A stretch of 64,000 nt of DNA from Flavobacterium amniphilum (GTDB lineage: Bacteria; Bacteroidota; Bacteroidia; Flavobacteriales; Flavobacteriaceae). Under the pieces are notes generated by a model, which was not told the DNA's origin, ran no database searches, and saw nothing but the letters and a program-made list of their open reading frames with translations. Within the stretch, counting starts at the first letter, position 1. Every line of letters begins with the position of its first letter. Made by a program: the position numbers and the translations under genes. Location: contig NZ_JAMLJL010000005.1 in assembly GCF_023634845.1 (NCBI RefSeq), positions 62,001 to 126,000 on the forward strand. Direction: 5' to 3'. This document shows, piece after piece, positions 27,611 to 37,055 of the stretch.

Positions 27611-28573
27611 CTAAGATCTGGTTTTAATAACCTTTACTTTATTACCCAAACCATACTTATTCTTTAGATAAGGTGAGTCGATCCACAAAGCGTGGTTCTC
27701 TATAAATAATTCGGCAATCTTTTCATTTACCTTCAACACATCCGGGCTGCCTTCTTTAGTTTCTATGTAGTGTAATTTCATTCTTTGCCCTTCAATTGTA
27801 TATTTGAGTAAATGCTTATTATACAGCCTTCCCATATTACCCGATTCAATCAAGAAAGCAACATCTTTATCAAATTCCATTAAAAGTTCAACATCTTCAT
27901 TCTTGGCATCTAAATAATACTCTCCTTTTAAGCTTTTTAAGTCGGTTTCAGTATTTGTTTGTTGATTGCTCTTATGAAGATCAACAACTGTAACAGGAAG
28001 TGTCGAAATATGATTAACTTTTTTATTTTCAGTATAAGCAATTACGTACTTTTTGATTGAATTTCCGTTTTTAATCTGAATTCCTGCGGAAGTATTATCG
28101 TCTGAAATTTCATATTCCAATTTTTGGAAATCATCGGTTTGTGTTTCTGTTGAAAATTTACCTGCAAATTTAATTTCATCTGAAGTTATCAAATAAAAAT
28201 AGCTTTCAACTGAATACTCATATTCCATATCAACAATTAATATTCTGATTTTTTTAGATTTTGACTCAAAAAGACTGCATTGTAATCCTGTTCCGCTAAA
28301 ATTATCCTGAATTGAAAATTTCTGCTCTTTTAATTTATTTGAAACCGTCAGAAAGTTTAAAGAATTGGAATAATCAATTTTAATTTTTAAATCCTGATAA
28401 TTACAGGAAACAGGAAGAATATCTTTATCGCATTTAAGATCAATTTTCTTATATAATGAATCTGATACTACTTCCTTATTAACAACTTTTATATTGCAAA
28501 CTTTAATATCATCTTTGCATAACATCAAACTGATGGAAACAAAAAAGGTAAAAAGAAGAGACATTCTGCACAT
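27611..28573 (-). CDS. Exported protein of unknown function, second in candidate immunity series
   Basis: The 320-residue protein has an N-terminal signal (LFTFFVSISLMLC) that may be a lipoprotein signal. Its C-terminal portion (about 215-320) starts with LKGEYYLDAK, like the WxGxY beginnings of its two neighbours. The rest reads as beta strands. The gene is 12 bases from the next and 8 bases from the previous one, so all three are one transcript with the effector. Confidence 0.66.
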   Translation of the reverse strand: MCRMSLLFTFFVSISLMLCKDDIKVCNIKVVNKEVVSDSLYKKIDLKCDKDILPVSCNYQDLKIKIDYSNSLNFLTVSNKLKEQKFSIQDNFSGTGLQCSLFESKSKKIRILIVDMEYEYSVESYFYLITSDEIKFAGKFSTETQTDDFQKLEYEISDDNTSAGIQIKNGNSIKKYVIAYTENKKVNHISTLPVTVVDLHKSNQQTNTETDLKSLKGEYYLDAKNEDVELLMEFDKDVAFLIESGNMGRLYNKHLLKYTIEGQRMKLHYIETKEGSPDVLKVNEKIAELFIENHALWIDSPYLKNKYGLGNKVKVIKTRS

Positions 28574-28581
28574 ACTATTTT

Positions 28582-29469
28582 TTACTTCAATTTTTCAATT
28601 GGATAGTTGTCGTTTCCGGGATTAATAAAGTATATGGGCTTACCTGATATCGAATAATTGTCACCATCCTTATCGAGGTAAACTTCACCCATTTCATCAT
28701 ACTTTTCATTGAAGACTATTTTGATCTTATCTGACGATAATTCTTCAGCACTTAGATTTTTATAAATTTGAGGAGGACTTCCGTCTCCAACATATTTAAC
28801 AGTTACGTTCTTTAAATTTTCAATCGTAATATCAAAACTGGTTTTTAAATCATCCCTGTTAGTTGTTTCAAAGTAATATCTTCCTTTCCATTTATTTGTA
28901 ACAAAACGACCAGTACTTGTAATATTATATACATCAGAACTACTTGAAGATATTTCTATTTCTTTACCGTTTTCATCAAAATCAACGCCTTTTGACTTTT
29001 CAGATACTTTTATAATTTTATCTTGAGTTATCACAAATTCTTTTTTCAATGATCCCTCCCATTGTATATTCTCATATACTGTAAGTGAATCCGTAATCTG
29101 ATCTTTGAAATAGGAATAGAGTTTCACTATTGGGTCAATATGCTCATCTCCATTTGGTTTCATTTCCACAATAACGATTTCAACATTGCCATTTGATTTA
29201 TATTTCCCGATGGCTCTTGAGTACCAATTTTTGTTTTTTATAAAGCTCTTATCATACATATAATAGCCATTCTTATCTCTTTTTGAATAATTCAATTGTT
29301 TAGAACTGAAAGGGAGCTTAATTTCTTTAATTATAGTTTCTTGAGATGCAATGTTTTCTTTTAATGTATTTACATTACTATTATTCTCATTTGCAGAAGA
29401 TATACTGGAATTTGATTTTTGATTACACGCAAAACAAATTACTATGAACACATAATTTAAAAGTCTCAT
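28582..29469 (-). CDS. Lipoprotein directly behind the 1381-residue effector, candidate immunity
   Basis: The 295-residue protein has a short lipoprotein signal (NYVFIVICFAC). The mature part opens with a Ser/Asn linker and ends in a domain (about 195-295) with WKGRYYFETT and DGDNYSIS, shared with the third protein of this series. It begins one base after the stop of the effector gene, which makes it the prime immunity candidate. Confidence 0.7.
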   Translation of the reverse strand: MRLLNYVFIVICFACNQKSNSSISSANENNSNVNTLKENIASQETIIKEIKLPFSSKQLNYSKRDKNGYYMYDKSFIKNKNWYSRAIGKYKSNGNVEIVIVEMKPNGDEHIDPIVKLYSYFKDQITDSLTVYENIQWEGSLKKEFVITQDKIIKVSEKSKGVDFDENGKEIEISSSSSDVYNITSTGRFVTNKWKGRYYFETTNRDDLKTSFDITIENLKNVTVKYVGDGSPPQIYKNLSAEELSSDKIKIVFNEKYDEMGEVYLDKDGDNYSISGKPIYFINPGNDNYPIEKLK

Positions 29470-29470
29470 T

Positions 29471-32400
29471 TTATTTTTTATTTATTAAAATTAGTGAAAA
29501 ATCAAAACCTGATAAATGTAAATGATGATAGTGTCTATAGCCACCCGGCCCTAATTTTTTCATATGTTTAGTATGTCTTAATAATGTATTTTCTTCATTA
29601 TTATGAGTAAAATATTCTGAATACATTTTCTCTTTTCTTCCCCAACCAAATAAATATAGTGCATCATTAAATTTATTTTGGTTTTCAAAATCAAAATGCG
29701 TGTCTTGAAGGATGGTAGCGCCACCATCTTTATTAGTTGATAAATACCTCAAATCGCCTTTTTCGCCATTTCTATGAGAACTACTACCTCCTACTGAGCG
29801 TGCTAAACTGTCACTAAATCCATTAAACCCTAAATAATCAATACTGTTTTTCGCCATCGCTCCTAACAATCCCGCAAAACAATCTGGATTTATATACCAT
29901 CTCTGACTGTCTGAATTCCATGTTAGAAATTTCAACTTCACGCCATCTTTAGAATATCCCTTAAACTGTCTTGCATCTAACAATTCAACCATATCATTTC
30001 CTTCTACATTGCCTGCGTTCATTTCGTTTGTAGATGCGAAATCAAAAACTCCTAAATTATGAATTTTATATTTTGAATCAATGTATAAATATTGGTATTT
30101 ATTTTTATAACCCTCCTTAATTTCTTTAGGTATATTCTTTTCAATAAATCCAGATTCATAAATATTATAGGTCATGATATCTTTAGTGTCAATTGATGGT
30201 GTTCCATTGATCATACAGCTATATGCAAAGGCTTTATATGCCTTCCCTTCTTCATAAAATTCATTTATTGCTTCTTCAAATTCCCAAACATATGATGCTC
30301 CACTTTTACCTTTATAATATTGTTTAACACCTTTATCATTGATCCAATATTCATCCTTTTCTCTTTTAAACATCTTATTTGCATCATAAGCAGATTTTGT
30401 ACTATCGTAGACTACATAATCTTTTTCAGTTCCATGACCGCAAGCACTTTGATAATTAACAGCTAAATATAAATCAGTTTTTGTTTTAAGTTTTCCTTCG
30501 AATTTTTTAAACTTAAAATATTTTTCTACATATTCCAATTGATCAAATGCTGACATTTTGGCTAAATCTGATCTTTTAACACCCAAATCAATTGAGGCAA
30601 CTTTACCAAACTGAATCAGTCCAACGTAGCCTCCTTCATCCTCATCAGTCTTTTTATTTTCTACAAATGTTCCGGCAGTTGGGCTAAAAGTCCTTCCTGT
30701 CTCTAAAGCCATAACCGACATAAGCCAATTAGCTCCTTCATTTTTTTCTTGAGGTAATCCTAAGCTTTTTGATATTTCAACTACTCTTTTTCTAAAATCG
30801 CAACTAACTTTTTTACCCCAGATTAAGTCATTCACTTTACAAGCACAATTCCCGTTTGTTAAACCACTTAAAGTCGTACTTCCCACAACTGCCGCACTGC
30901 TGTAACCCGCTGAACCGATAAGCATGCTTTTTGCCCTTAGCGGTACAAAGTTTCTGTTCAGGATGGATTTTCCGCTGTACAGTTCGGCTTTATCATTTGC
31001 GTTGTCGAGTACTTTCACATAGATGTTTTTATAGGAACCCTGTTTGCCTTTGGGTATTTTGCTCCAGTCGATTTTCACTTTGATGACACCGCTTTTATCG
31101 GGGGAAACCACTTGGGTTAGCAATACATCATCGAACATAAAATTATATTCACAGATTTCGACCGTGACTTTTTCGTTTTCTTTGATACCTCTTGATTTCC
31201 CATAGAACCAACTGATCATGTCGTAATCGACCTGAACGTGTTTCTGTCTGCCGTCTTCTGAACCGATTTGACCACTGTAGACTTCACGGCCATAACCCAC
31301 TTCAAGCGATCCCATTGGTTTTCCTTCATTGGGGAAATCCAGATCCACTACACTGACCACCACTTTGAGGTTAGCGTCACTTTTGGTGTACTTCCTTAAA
31401 TCGGCATTCAGGTCCAGTTCTATAAGTCCGCCATCATACACCTTTTCAGGGAAATAATGCACCGGCACACCTTCGTCCTGCAATGAAATTTTCAGTTTTT
31501 CACCCGTTAAATGCTTTTCCTTTAACCAAAAGTAAACCTTGTTGCCCCATGATGATTTTTCGATCTGGATACCGTGACTGTCGGTAAACATCACATTCTC
31601 CAAAACGGGTTGGACCACAGTGAAATTTTTCGAGATTCCCTTTTCGGTATTGATTTTTGCCGTTACGGTAATATTACCCGCACCACGAGGTGTAGTCGTA
31701 ACCGCTGTTGTATTATTGATCACCTGCCCATTGACGGTCCAATTCACTTTTTCATCACCCTTCAAATCCTTGAATATGAAATCACTTGCCGTCAAAGTCG
31801 TTTTTCTGCCCACTTTCAGAACATTGTTAGCCTGAATATCGGCCACATCATTGCGTTTCACTTCAAAATGCCAGTCATCTTCCTCCTTTTTGGCTTTTAC
31901 ACCAAAAGCATTTGCCATACTGCAGTAAGCTTCCACGACATATTTACCGGTTGGTAACCCTTTCGGAATGCCCAAAACCCTGCCTGAATTTTGATAGACC
32001 CCGTTCAGGTTCCATTTAATATCCTGGATTTCACCGTCGGTCAAATCAGAATCGGCAGTGATGACCGAACCGATTGTCATTTGTTTCACTTCAAAACCTA
32101 TGGCCGAGAATTCACGTACCACCTGATCGGTATGGCTGATTGAGACCACATAATTTTTCGTCAGAGTTTTTCCTTTAAACGACTGTTCCCAGGTATTTCC
32201 TTCATCGTCCTGATAGATCGCGTGAAAATTATACACTGCATCAGCATTTGTGGGTGTGAATGTCAGATATTTCCCTTCCTGAGTAAAATCCGTCAGGCGG
32301 TTTCCAGCTTCATCGGTCACAAACATTTCGAGTCGGTCCAATTCCTCCTTTGTGGGTGACATCAGGAATTTAGCTTTAAAAGCGGCCAGGAAATCTTTTC

Positions 32401-33616
32401 GCAGTTTAACCTCCGATTTGATTTTTGCGGCAAAATCCTGTCCGTCCAGTTCCAGTTCACCGTCAACCAGTTTGTTGATGGCAACCGTCACATCGATCGA
32501 GCAGGTTACATCATTCGTATCATACTTTCCGTTTTCAAATTCTTTGGTTTTCGGTTTCCCGTAACCTTCCACCCTGAAATCACCAATTGCCGGGAAAGCA
32601 TTTGAAAAAGAAGTACCGATTTGTTCCTTCGTGAGTATTTTTTTATCGGTTTTCCCTTTGACAACATCGTAAACCACCCAAGACGTCAGGTCTTTCTTCC
32701 CTTTCACCACATTAGCCGTGAAGCTGCAGTTTTCATCGGGGCGGACATATATTTTTTCGATTTCCTTTTTGCTTTCGTTTGATTTTACCGGTTTGAACTT
32801 CGTTCTATTTTCGATTGACTCGATTGTGATAAAATCCACTGCTGGATATTCGGCTTTTGTAACCGGTTTTTTAACGGCAGGATTTGCATGTGCCATTTCC
32901 GCCGGGTTGGTATTTTCGGCATGTGCAGTAGTTGCTGCATCAGTTTGCCCGTGCTTTTTGATGGTGATCTTACCTCCGACAGTACATTTCAGTTCAGAGA
33001 TTTCGGTGAGCACACATTTGCCCAATACTTTAGTCTTATCGTAAGGCTTGTCCCATTTAGGAGCCGGAGCCAGTGCACAAGGCTGGTACCCACCTGAAGA
33101 AGGTTTCAATTTACATTTACCGAAAGTAGCCGCAGGCGGATTGAACTGTTTATCCTCTTCGGTAGCCGCCCATTTCTTAGCCTGATCGTTATAGATCATT
33201 TTCTGGTGAGTCGTTACCTGCAATTCGGCTACCTTAGTCGGATCTTCCGCTTTGTCACATACACAGGTTGCACCGTGAACCACATAATACTTACCGTCGT
33301 GTTCACTTTTGCTGTCTTCTTTCTTTTCCTCTTTTTTCTCCTCTTCCTTCGGTTTTTCCTCCTGTTTTTTATCTTCCGGTTTCTTTTCAGGTTCCGGTTG
33401 GTTTCCTTTCGAAACACCGTTCATTTCATCAATTTTATCCTGTGGAGGTGTATACAGTATGTTCCCTTCCTTGAGGTTAATACCGATTTGCTCGTTCAGA
33501 GGACAATTATTGTTATGATACACCTGAAGATCTTTCCAGTTTTTGATCTTCAATTTTGCAGCAATTTTACCTAACGTATCACCTTTTTGAATTTTGTATG
33601 GAATAGGACTTGACAT
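29471..33616 (-). CDS. Giant candidate T6SS effector: LysM, DUF4280, Ig-like, lysozyme-like and LAS peptidase
   Basis: The 1381-residue protein has LysM (5-57), a Glu/Lys-rich linker (about 72-106), a DUF4280 PAAR-like domain (about 109-225; VVHGATCVCD, KHGQTD), Ig-like segments (about 260-900), and a lysozyme/SLT-like domain (about 935-1125) in which NWLMSVMALETGRTFSPT places a catalytic Glu at 972 and YVGLIQF follows. The C-terminal domain (about 1190-1381) has a LAS-type zinc site: His1281 and Asp1288 in SHRNGEKGD, and HLH at 1365-1367, as in MepA/M15 enzymes. It would cut glycan and peptide bonds of the wall. No signal peptide is present. It is preceded by an adaptor-like gene and followed by three exported proteins. 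Confidence 0.87.
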   Translation of the reverse strand: MSSPIPYKIQKGDTLGKIAAKLKIKNWKDLQVYHNNNCPLNEQIGINLKEGNILYTPPQDKIDEMNGVSKGNQPEPEKKPEDKKQEEKPKEEEKKEEKKEDSKSEHDGKYYVVHGATCVCDKAEDPTKVAELQVTTHQKMIYNDQAKKWAATEEDKQFNPPAATFGKCKLKPSSGGYQPCALAPAPKWDKPYDKTKVLGKCVLTEISELKCTVGGKITIKKHGQTDAATTAHAENTNPAEMAHANPAVKKPVTKAEYPAVDFITIESIENRTKFKPVKSNESKKEIEKIYVRPDENCSFTANVVKGKKDLTSWVVYDVVKGKTDKKILTKEQIGTSFSNAFPAIGDFRVEGYGKPKTKEFENGKYDTNDVTCSIDVTVAINKLVDGELELDGQDFAAKIKSEVKLRKDFLAAFKAKFLMSPTKEELDRLEMFVTDEAGNRLTDFTQEGKYLTFTPTNADAVYNFHAIYQDDEGNTWEQSFKGKTLTKNYVVSISHTDQVVREFSAIGFEVKQMTIGSVITADSDLTDGEIQDIKWNLNGVYQNSGRVLGIPKGLPTGKYVVEAYCSMANAFGVKAKKEEDDWHFEVKRNDVADIQANNVLKVGRKTTLTASDFIFKDLKGDEKVNWTVNGQVINNTTAVTTTPRGAGNITVTAKINTEKGISKNFTVVQPVLENVMFTDSHGIQIEKSSWGNKVYFWLKEKHLTGEKLKISLQDEGVPVHYFPEKVYDGGLIELDLNADLRKYTKSDANLKVVVSVVDLDFPNEGKPMGSLEVGYGREVYSGQIGSEDGRQKHVQVDYDMISWFYGKSRGIKENEKVTVEICEYNFMFDDVLLTQVVSPDKSGVIKVKIDWSKIPKGKQGSYKNIYVKVLDNANDKAELYSGKSILNRNFVPLRAKSMLIGSAGYSSAAVVGSTTLSGLTNGNCACKVNDLIWGKKVSCDFRKRVVEISKSLGLPQEKNEGANWLMSVMALETGRTFSPTAGTFVENKKTDEDEGGYVGLIQFGKVASIDLGVKRSDLAKMSAFDQLEYVEKYFKFKKFEGKLKTKTDLYLAVNYQSACGHGTEKDYVVYDSTKSAYDANKMFKREKDEYWINDKGVKQYYKGKSGASYVWEFEEAINEFYEEGKAYKAFAYSCMINGTPSIDTKDIMTYNIYESGFIEKNIPKEIKEGYKNKYQYLYIDSKYKIHNLGVFDFASTNEMNAGNVEGNDMVELLDARQFKGYSKDGVKLKFLTWNSDSQRWYINPDCFAGLLGAMAKNSIDYLGFNGFSDSLARSVGGSSSHRNGEKGDLRYLSTNKDGGATILQDTHFDFENQNKFNDALYLFGWGRKEKMYSEYFTHNNEENTLLRHTKHMKKLGPGGYRHYHHLHLSGFDFSLILINKK

Positions 33617-33617
33617 T

Positions 33618-34439
33618 TTAATTATTTGTTGGGCTTAGTGTTAGGTAAAAGTTTTGCTTGTATTTAAATTTCCCTCCAAATGAGATCTTGAATTCTGCAT
33701 TAGAATATTTGATTTCATTGAGCGTATCGTTGTAGAATGTTTCTGCGTTGAAACTAATTTCAGGAAATTCATTTTCACTGAAAGACATCAGAATTCCGTT
33801 TTCGGTTATATACTTTTCTATCATTTCCATAATGAAACCTTCATTTGTGTTTTTCAGGCTCACCTTCATTTTACTTTCTACTGTATCCAGCTTGAAATCG
33901 GCTATCCCATCAACAACATCCATTCCGGCAATGTTCCACTTAAAACTGATTTGTTCCTTTTTGAATTTTGGGGCGGCACTCATGTTCAGTATCTGGTAAA
34001 CAGGAAGTAATTCGATGAATTTCTGGAATTCCGATTGGTTTTTCACCCGGTTCAGAAACTGTTCGCGGATGTATTCAAAACCGTCACCACTGTAATCGTT
34101 TTTAAGCACCAAGTCGTTTTCCATGATTCTTTTGGCGGCTTCTTTATACTCGGCGACCGTATAATTCCCTTCGTGATACGTTAAAACCAATGGGAATATG
34201 GATGAGAAGTAGCGGCTCGATATTTTAGGAAATTTCTTTTCGGGTTCTTTACCGTCGATTTTAAAATTGGCGCGGTTGAGCACAATCTGGTTGTTGTACT
34301 CCCTACTCTTACCTATATGCAGTTGGTAGCTTGCTTTACTGGTATAATTACTTTCCCCGAGTTGAAATGTAATGGTATCTTCCACTTCATAGAGCGAAGC
34401 GGATTTAGTTTCTTTAGTGGTATTATTGTTTAAAAGCAT
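33618..34439 (-). CDS. Putative T6SSiii effector adaptor (homolog of 17512-18339)
   Basis: The 273-residue protein lacks signal and membrane segments. It aligns by eye with the 275-residue protein upstream of the other DUF4280 unit: LNRANFKIDGKEP, SIFPLVL, a middle helical part and LLPVYQILN. It starts with a polar extension and ends 1 base before the giant effector gene. The same neighbourhood in both modules is the reason to propose that it loads the DUF4280 effector onto VgrG. Confidence 0.75.
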   Translation of the reverse strand: MLLNNNTTKETKSASLYEVEDTITFQLGESNYTSKASYQLHIGKSREYNNQIVLNRANFKIDGKEPEKKFPKISSRYFSSIFPLVLTYHEGNYTVAEYKEAAKRIMENDLVLKNDYSGDGFEYIREQFLNRVKNQSEFQKFIELLPVYQILNMSAAPKFKKEQISFKWNIAGMDVVDGIADFKLDTVESKMKVSLKNTNEGFIMEMIEKYITENGILMSFSENEFPEISFNAETFYNDTLNEIKYSNAEFKISFGGKFKYKQNFYLTLSPTNN

Positions 34440-34494
34440 TTAAAACAGAAATGTGATTGATAAGGTTATTTTTTTCGAATGCATATTTTGGTTA

Positions 34495-35043
34495 TCAATC
34501 ATTACTGAAATAAGGTTCTACTGCCTTAATGTACTTCCATCCATTCGTATCGAATACTTTATCATATTTTCCATAACCTTTTTCTAGATGTATTTTCTCT
34601 TTCGGATCATAAATTAAATATCCAATTTTACAACCTTCAAATCGCTTTTTCTCGTAAACCATAAACTTGAATGTTGAATCAGGATACACTTCCAAAGAGT
34701 TTAGAATATCGTATTTATCATCTCCGTCAACAATCAGTTTTTTTTGAAACAATAAATCAATTGGTTCAAAAAAAGTTTTATTGGAATCGGCTTTTTTTAA
34801 AAGATCGAAATAGTTTTTATTTGTAACAAATCTGGCCCGCTTTTTTTTGAAAACCAATTCGTCAGATGAATTTTCAGACGGTCCAATATGATGTGTCATA
34901 AAGTACTCATGATGACGAATAACGCTGTCTTTAACTTTTTCGAAGTATATCATATCCTTTGAATCTATATCCGGTGTATGAAAATAGAAACCAATAAAAG
35001 CTATTAGTAAAATAATTAATCCGATAAACAATTTACTTTTCAT
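34495..35043 (-). CDS. Membrane-anchored periplasmic protein, candidate immunity to caspase-like effector
   Basis: The 182-residue protein has one N-terminal hydrophobic helix (about 5-22, FIGLIILLIAFIGFYF), without a lipobox, so it is probably an anchor or signal. The rest is soluble and basic/aromatic without recognised motifs. Its start overlaps the stop of the effector gene by one base. It faces the periplasm, which suggests that the toxin acts there or that the protein intercepts it on entry. Confidence 0.66.
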   Translation of the reverse strand: MKSKLFIGLIILLIAFIGFYFHTPDIDSKDMIYFEKVKDSVIRHHEYFMTHHIGPSENSSDELVFKKKRARFVTNKNYFDLLKKADSNKTFFEPIDLLFQKKLIVDGDDKYDILNSLEVYPDSTFKFMVYEKKRFEGCKIGYLIYDPKEKIHLEKGYGKYDKVFDTNGWKYIKAVEPYFSND

Positions 35044-36470
35044 TACTCTGGTTTAAATTCAATCAATTTGTTATCTAATCCTTTTGGCGTAGTTCCTCCT
35101 TTTACACCATTAATTGCGCCTGTCGCATTCCATAAGGCATGGTCTCCATCTTGCCAAAATTTTGCACCAAACCATCCTTTTTCAACTGTCTCATCATCAA
35201 TTTCTATTTTTTGAAAATTCCCATGCCAAGTTGGTTGATAATCCGATCTTGTAATATATGCGAAAACGGAAATTCCCATCTGATTAGCCATTTTTTGAGC
35301 TAAACTTTCTTTAGGACGAGCATCTGAAGGCGAAACAGAAGGCTCAATAAAATAAACATTTGAAAAACTTTTCTTAAGTTGGCCGTATCTTTTTTGTGCT
35401 AATTCCCTATTTGTAAAATTCTCCGAAAAATCTGCTTTACCTGCAAAATACATAACTGTATAATATGGAGTAAAATCATTTTGAGATACATTTTTTTGAG
35501 CATTTCCTGTTCTACATGCATAGGAATGAATTTGAGCGTTTTTAGCAAAAACATTCTTTTTTATTTTAGAAATTTCAGAAAAAGTAAAAGTTTGTGGTCC
35601 ATCAACGTTTGCCGTAATATGCCCCAATCCAAATGTAATTTTACTTGGCATACCGTGAGAATAAAAATGCAGCTGTTGAATATCCTCATAGCTATTAATT
35701 TTATTGATCATTTCTGTAATGTTTTTAACAGGTACAAAATCAATTTTAGAATTATCATATTTAGAAGATAAAGACTTTTTCACTTCATCTATTTCGCCTT
35801 TATTGTAAGAAGTTTTTTCCAGTGGTTCAACATAATTGAAATAAATCAAACTAACCTTTTTCCATTTATTACTATTTAATAATAATGTTCTAACAGCTTG
35901 AGCAAAAAATCTCATTTTATTTCCGTAAGTTGGTTCATGTAATTCTGAACCTACAACCATTACTGCATCACATGTAGACAAAATTTTTGCTTCTACACAT
36001 ACCGTTTCACTCGGCTTGTTATAAAAAGCATATACTTTCACTTTCTCCTCCATTGCCGGCATGCGCAGTTTAATGACAATTTTGTTGTCGATTAAACGGT
36101 TGTAAATACCCGCGCCTTTTACCTGATACTGTTCTTTATCATCAGGTTTGAGTGCCCATTTCAGGGAAGGGATTTCAACAGCTATGGGTTTTCTGGACGG
36201 AGTGGCCTTAAAAGTGCAAAACTCACCTACTTTGACATTTTTCACCTGTTTTCCGGCATCATCAAAAGGACCTTCCAGTTTAACAATTTTAATACCTACA
36301 CCTTCTTTGGGAGTTGTATTCCCAACATGGTTTAATCCGCTGGTTTCTCCATTTTGCGTGAAAGCACCACCTGAAATATTCGAAATTTTCTTCGCATCAT
36401 AACGCACCGAACCATTGGCATTGCCTTTGATGTTTTTTGCTATAATGGTTATTTTACCTGAATCACTCAT
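35043..36470 (-). CDS. Candidate T6SS effector with caspase/CHAT-like His-Cys signature
   Basis: The 475-residue protein starts with a 40-residue segment almost identical to that of the C39-like effector (SGKITIIAKNIKGNANGSVR). An Ig-like domain follows (about 58-162). The C-terminal part (about 168-475) contains LHFYSHG (His272) and, 47 residues on, HSYACRTG (Cys319). A His-Gly motif after a hydrophobic strand and a Cys after a second strand is the hallmark of clan CD peptidases (caspases, CHAT, gingipains) and of related domains. Protease activity is inferred, not shown. No signal peptide is present. The immunity candidate overlaps its stop by one base. Confidence 0.72.
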   Translation of the reverse strand: MSDSGKITIIAKNIKGNANGSVRYDAKKISNISGGAFTQNGETSGLNHVGNTTPKEGVGIKIVKLEGPFDDAGKQVKNVKVGEFCTFKATPSRKPIAVEIPSLKWALKPDDKEQYQVKGAGIYNRLIDNKIVIKLRMPAMEEKVKVYAFYNKPSETVCVEAKILSTCDAVMVVGSELHEPTYGNKMRFFAQAVRTLLLNSNKWKKVSLIYFNYVEPLEKTSYNKGEIDEVKKSLSSKYDNSKIDFVPVKNITEMINKINSYEDIQQLHFYSHGMPSKITFGLGHITANVDGPQTFTFSEISKIKKNVFAKNAQIHSYACRTGNAQKNVSQNDFTPYYTVMYFAGKADFSENFTNRELAQKRYGQLKKSFSNVYFIEPSVSPSDARPKESLAQKMANQMGISVFAYITRSDYQPTWHGNFQKIEIDDETVEKGWFGAKFWQDGDHALWNATGAINGVKGGTTPKGLDNKLIEFKPE

Positions 36471-36512
36471 TTTTAACTTTTCAACATAGTATTGAAAAAA
36501 TATATTTCATTC

Positions 36513-37055
36513 TTATTGCTTTTTTGCCAACGAAAAAGGCAATTTTATACTTTTACCCGAATGGAGGTCAAAATCATTAAATTCCATCAAACTATCATTC
36601 ACTATTGCTTTTATATTTTTATACAGATATAGTTCATCGAATAAAATTTTAGGCTTTCTGATTGTTTCCTTCTTTATGATTATATTTTTAAATCGATAAT
36701 AAAAAGCCCCATCTATTGCTAGTTCCATATCACTATCAATTGAAATACTATTATCGAATTTAAGTGATATATTTAATGCTTTTGTTGATGTACTTTCATC
36801 TTTAATGTAACTAAATGTAAAATCATTGAACTCTTTAATTTTATTTCTGAAATTAGTGTTCTTTTCATAGAAGGCTAACTTTGCAACTTTGCCATAGAAT
36901 TTATTTTGAGGATAATCTTCAATAAATATGTAGCTAAAATTTTGACTATCCTCTGTTTTTATACTATCTCGACAAGATGATAGGGATAATACAAAAATCA
37001 CTATGCTAATTCGCCTCAATGTATTTATAGAAAGTAGATTTAAAACAATCATCAT
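36513..37055 (-). CDS. Lipoprotein of unknown function, candidate immunity
   Basis: The 180-residue protein has a lipoprotein signal (IVIFVLSLSSC). Its ATG directly follows the stop of the 150-residue lipoprotein gene with no spacing. The mature part reads as alternating beta strands. It sits between the two spike-repeat effectors; it may be a second protector against the C39-like effector upstream or belong to the downstream caspase-like one. Confidence 0.66.
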   Translation of the reverse strand: MMIVLNLLSINTLRRISIVIFVLSLSSCRDSIKTEDSQNFSYIFIEDYPQNKFYGKVAKLAFYEKNTNFRNKIKEFNDFTFSYIKDESTSTKALNISLKFDNSISIDSDMELAIDGAFYYRFKNIIIKKETIRKPKILFDELYLYKNIKAIVNDSLMEFNDFDLHSGKSIKLPFSLAKKQ

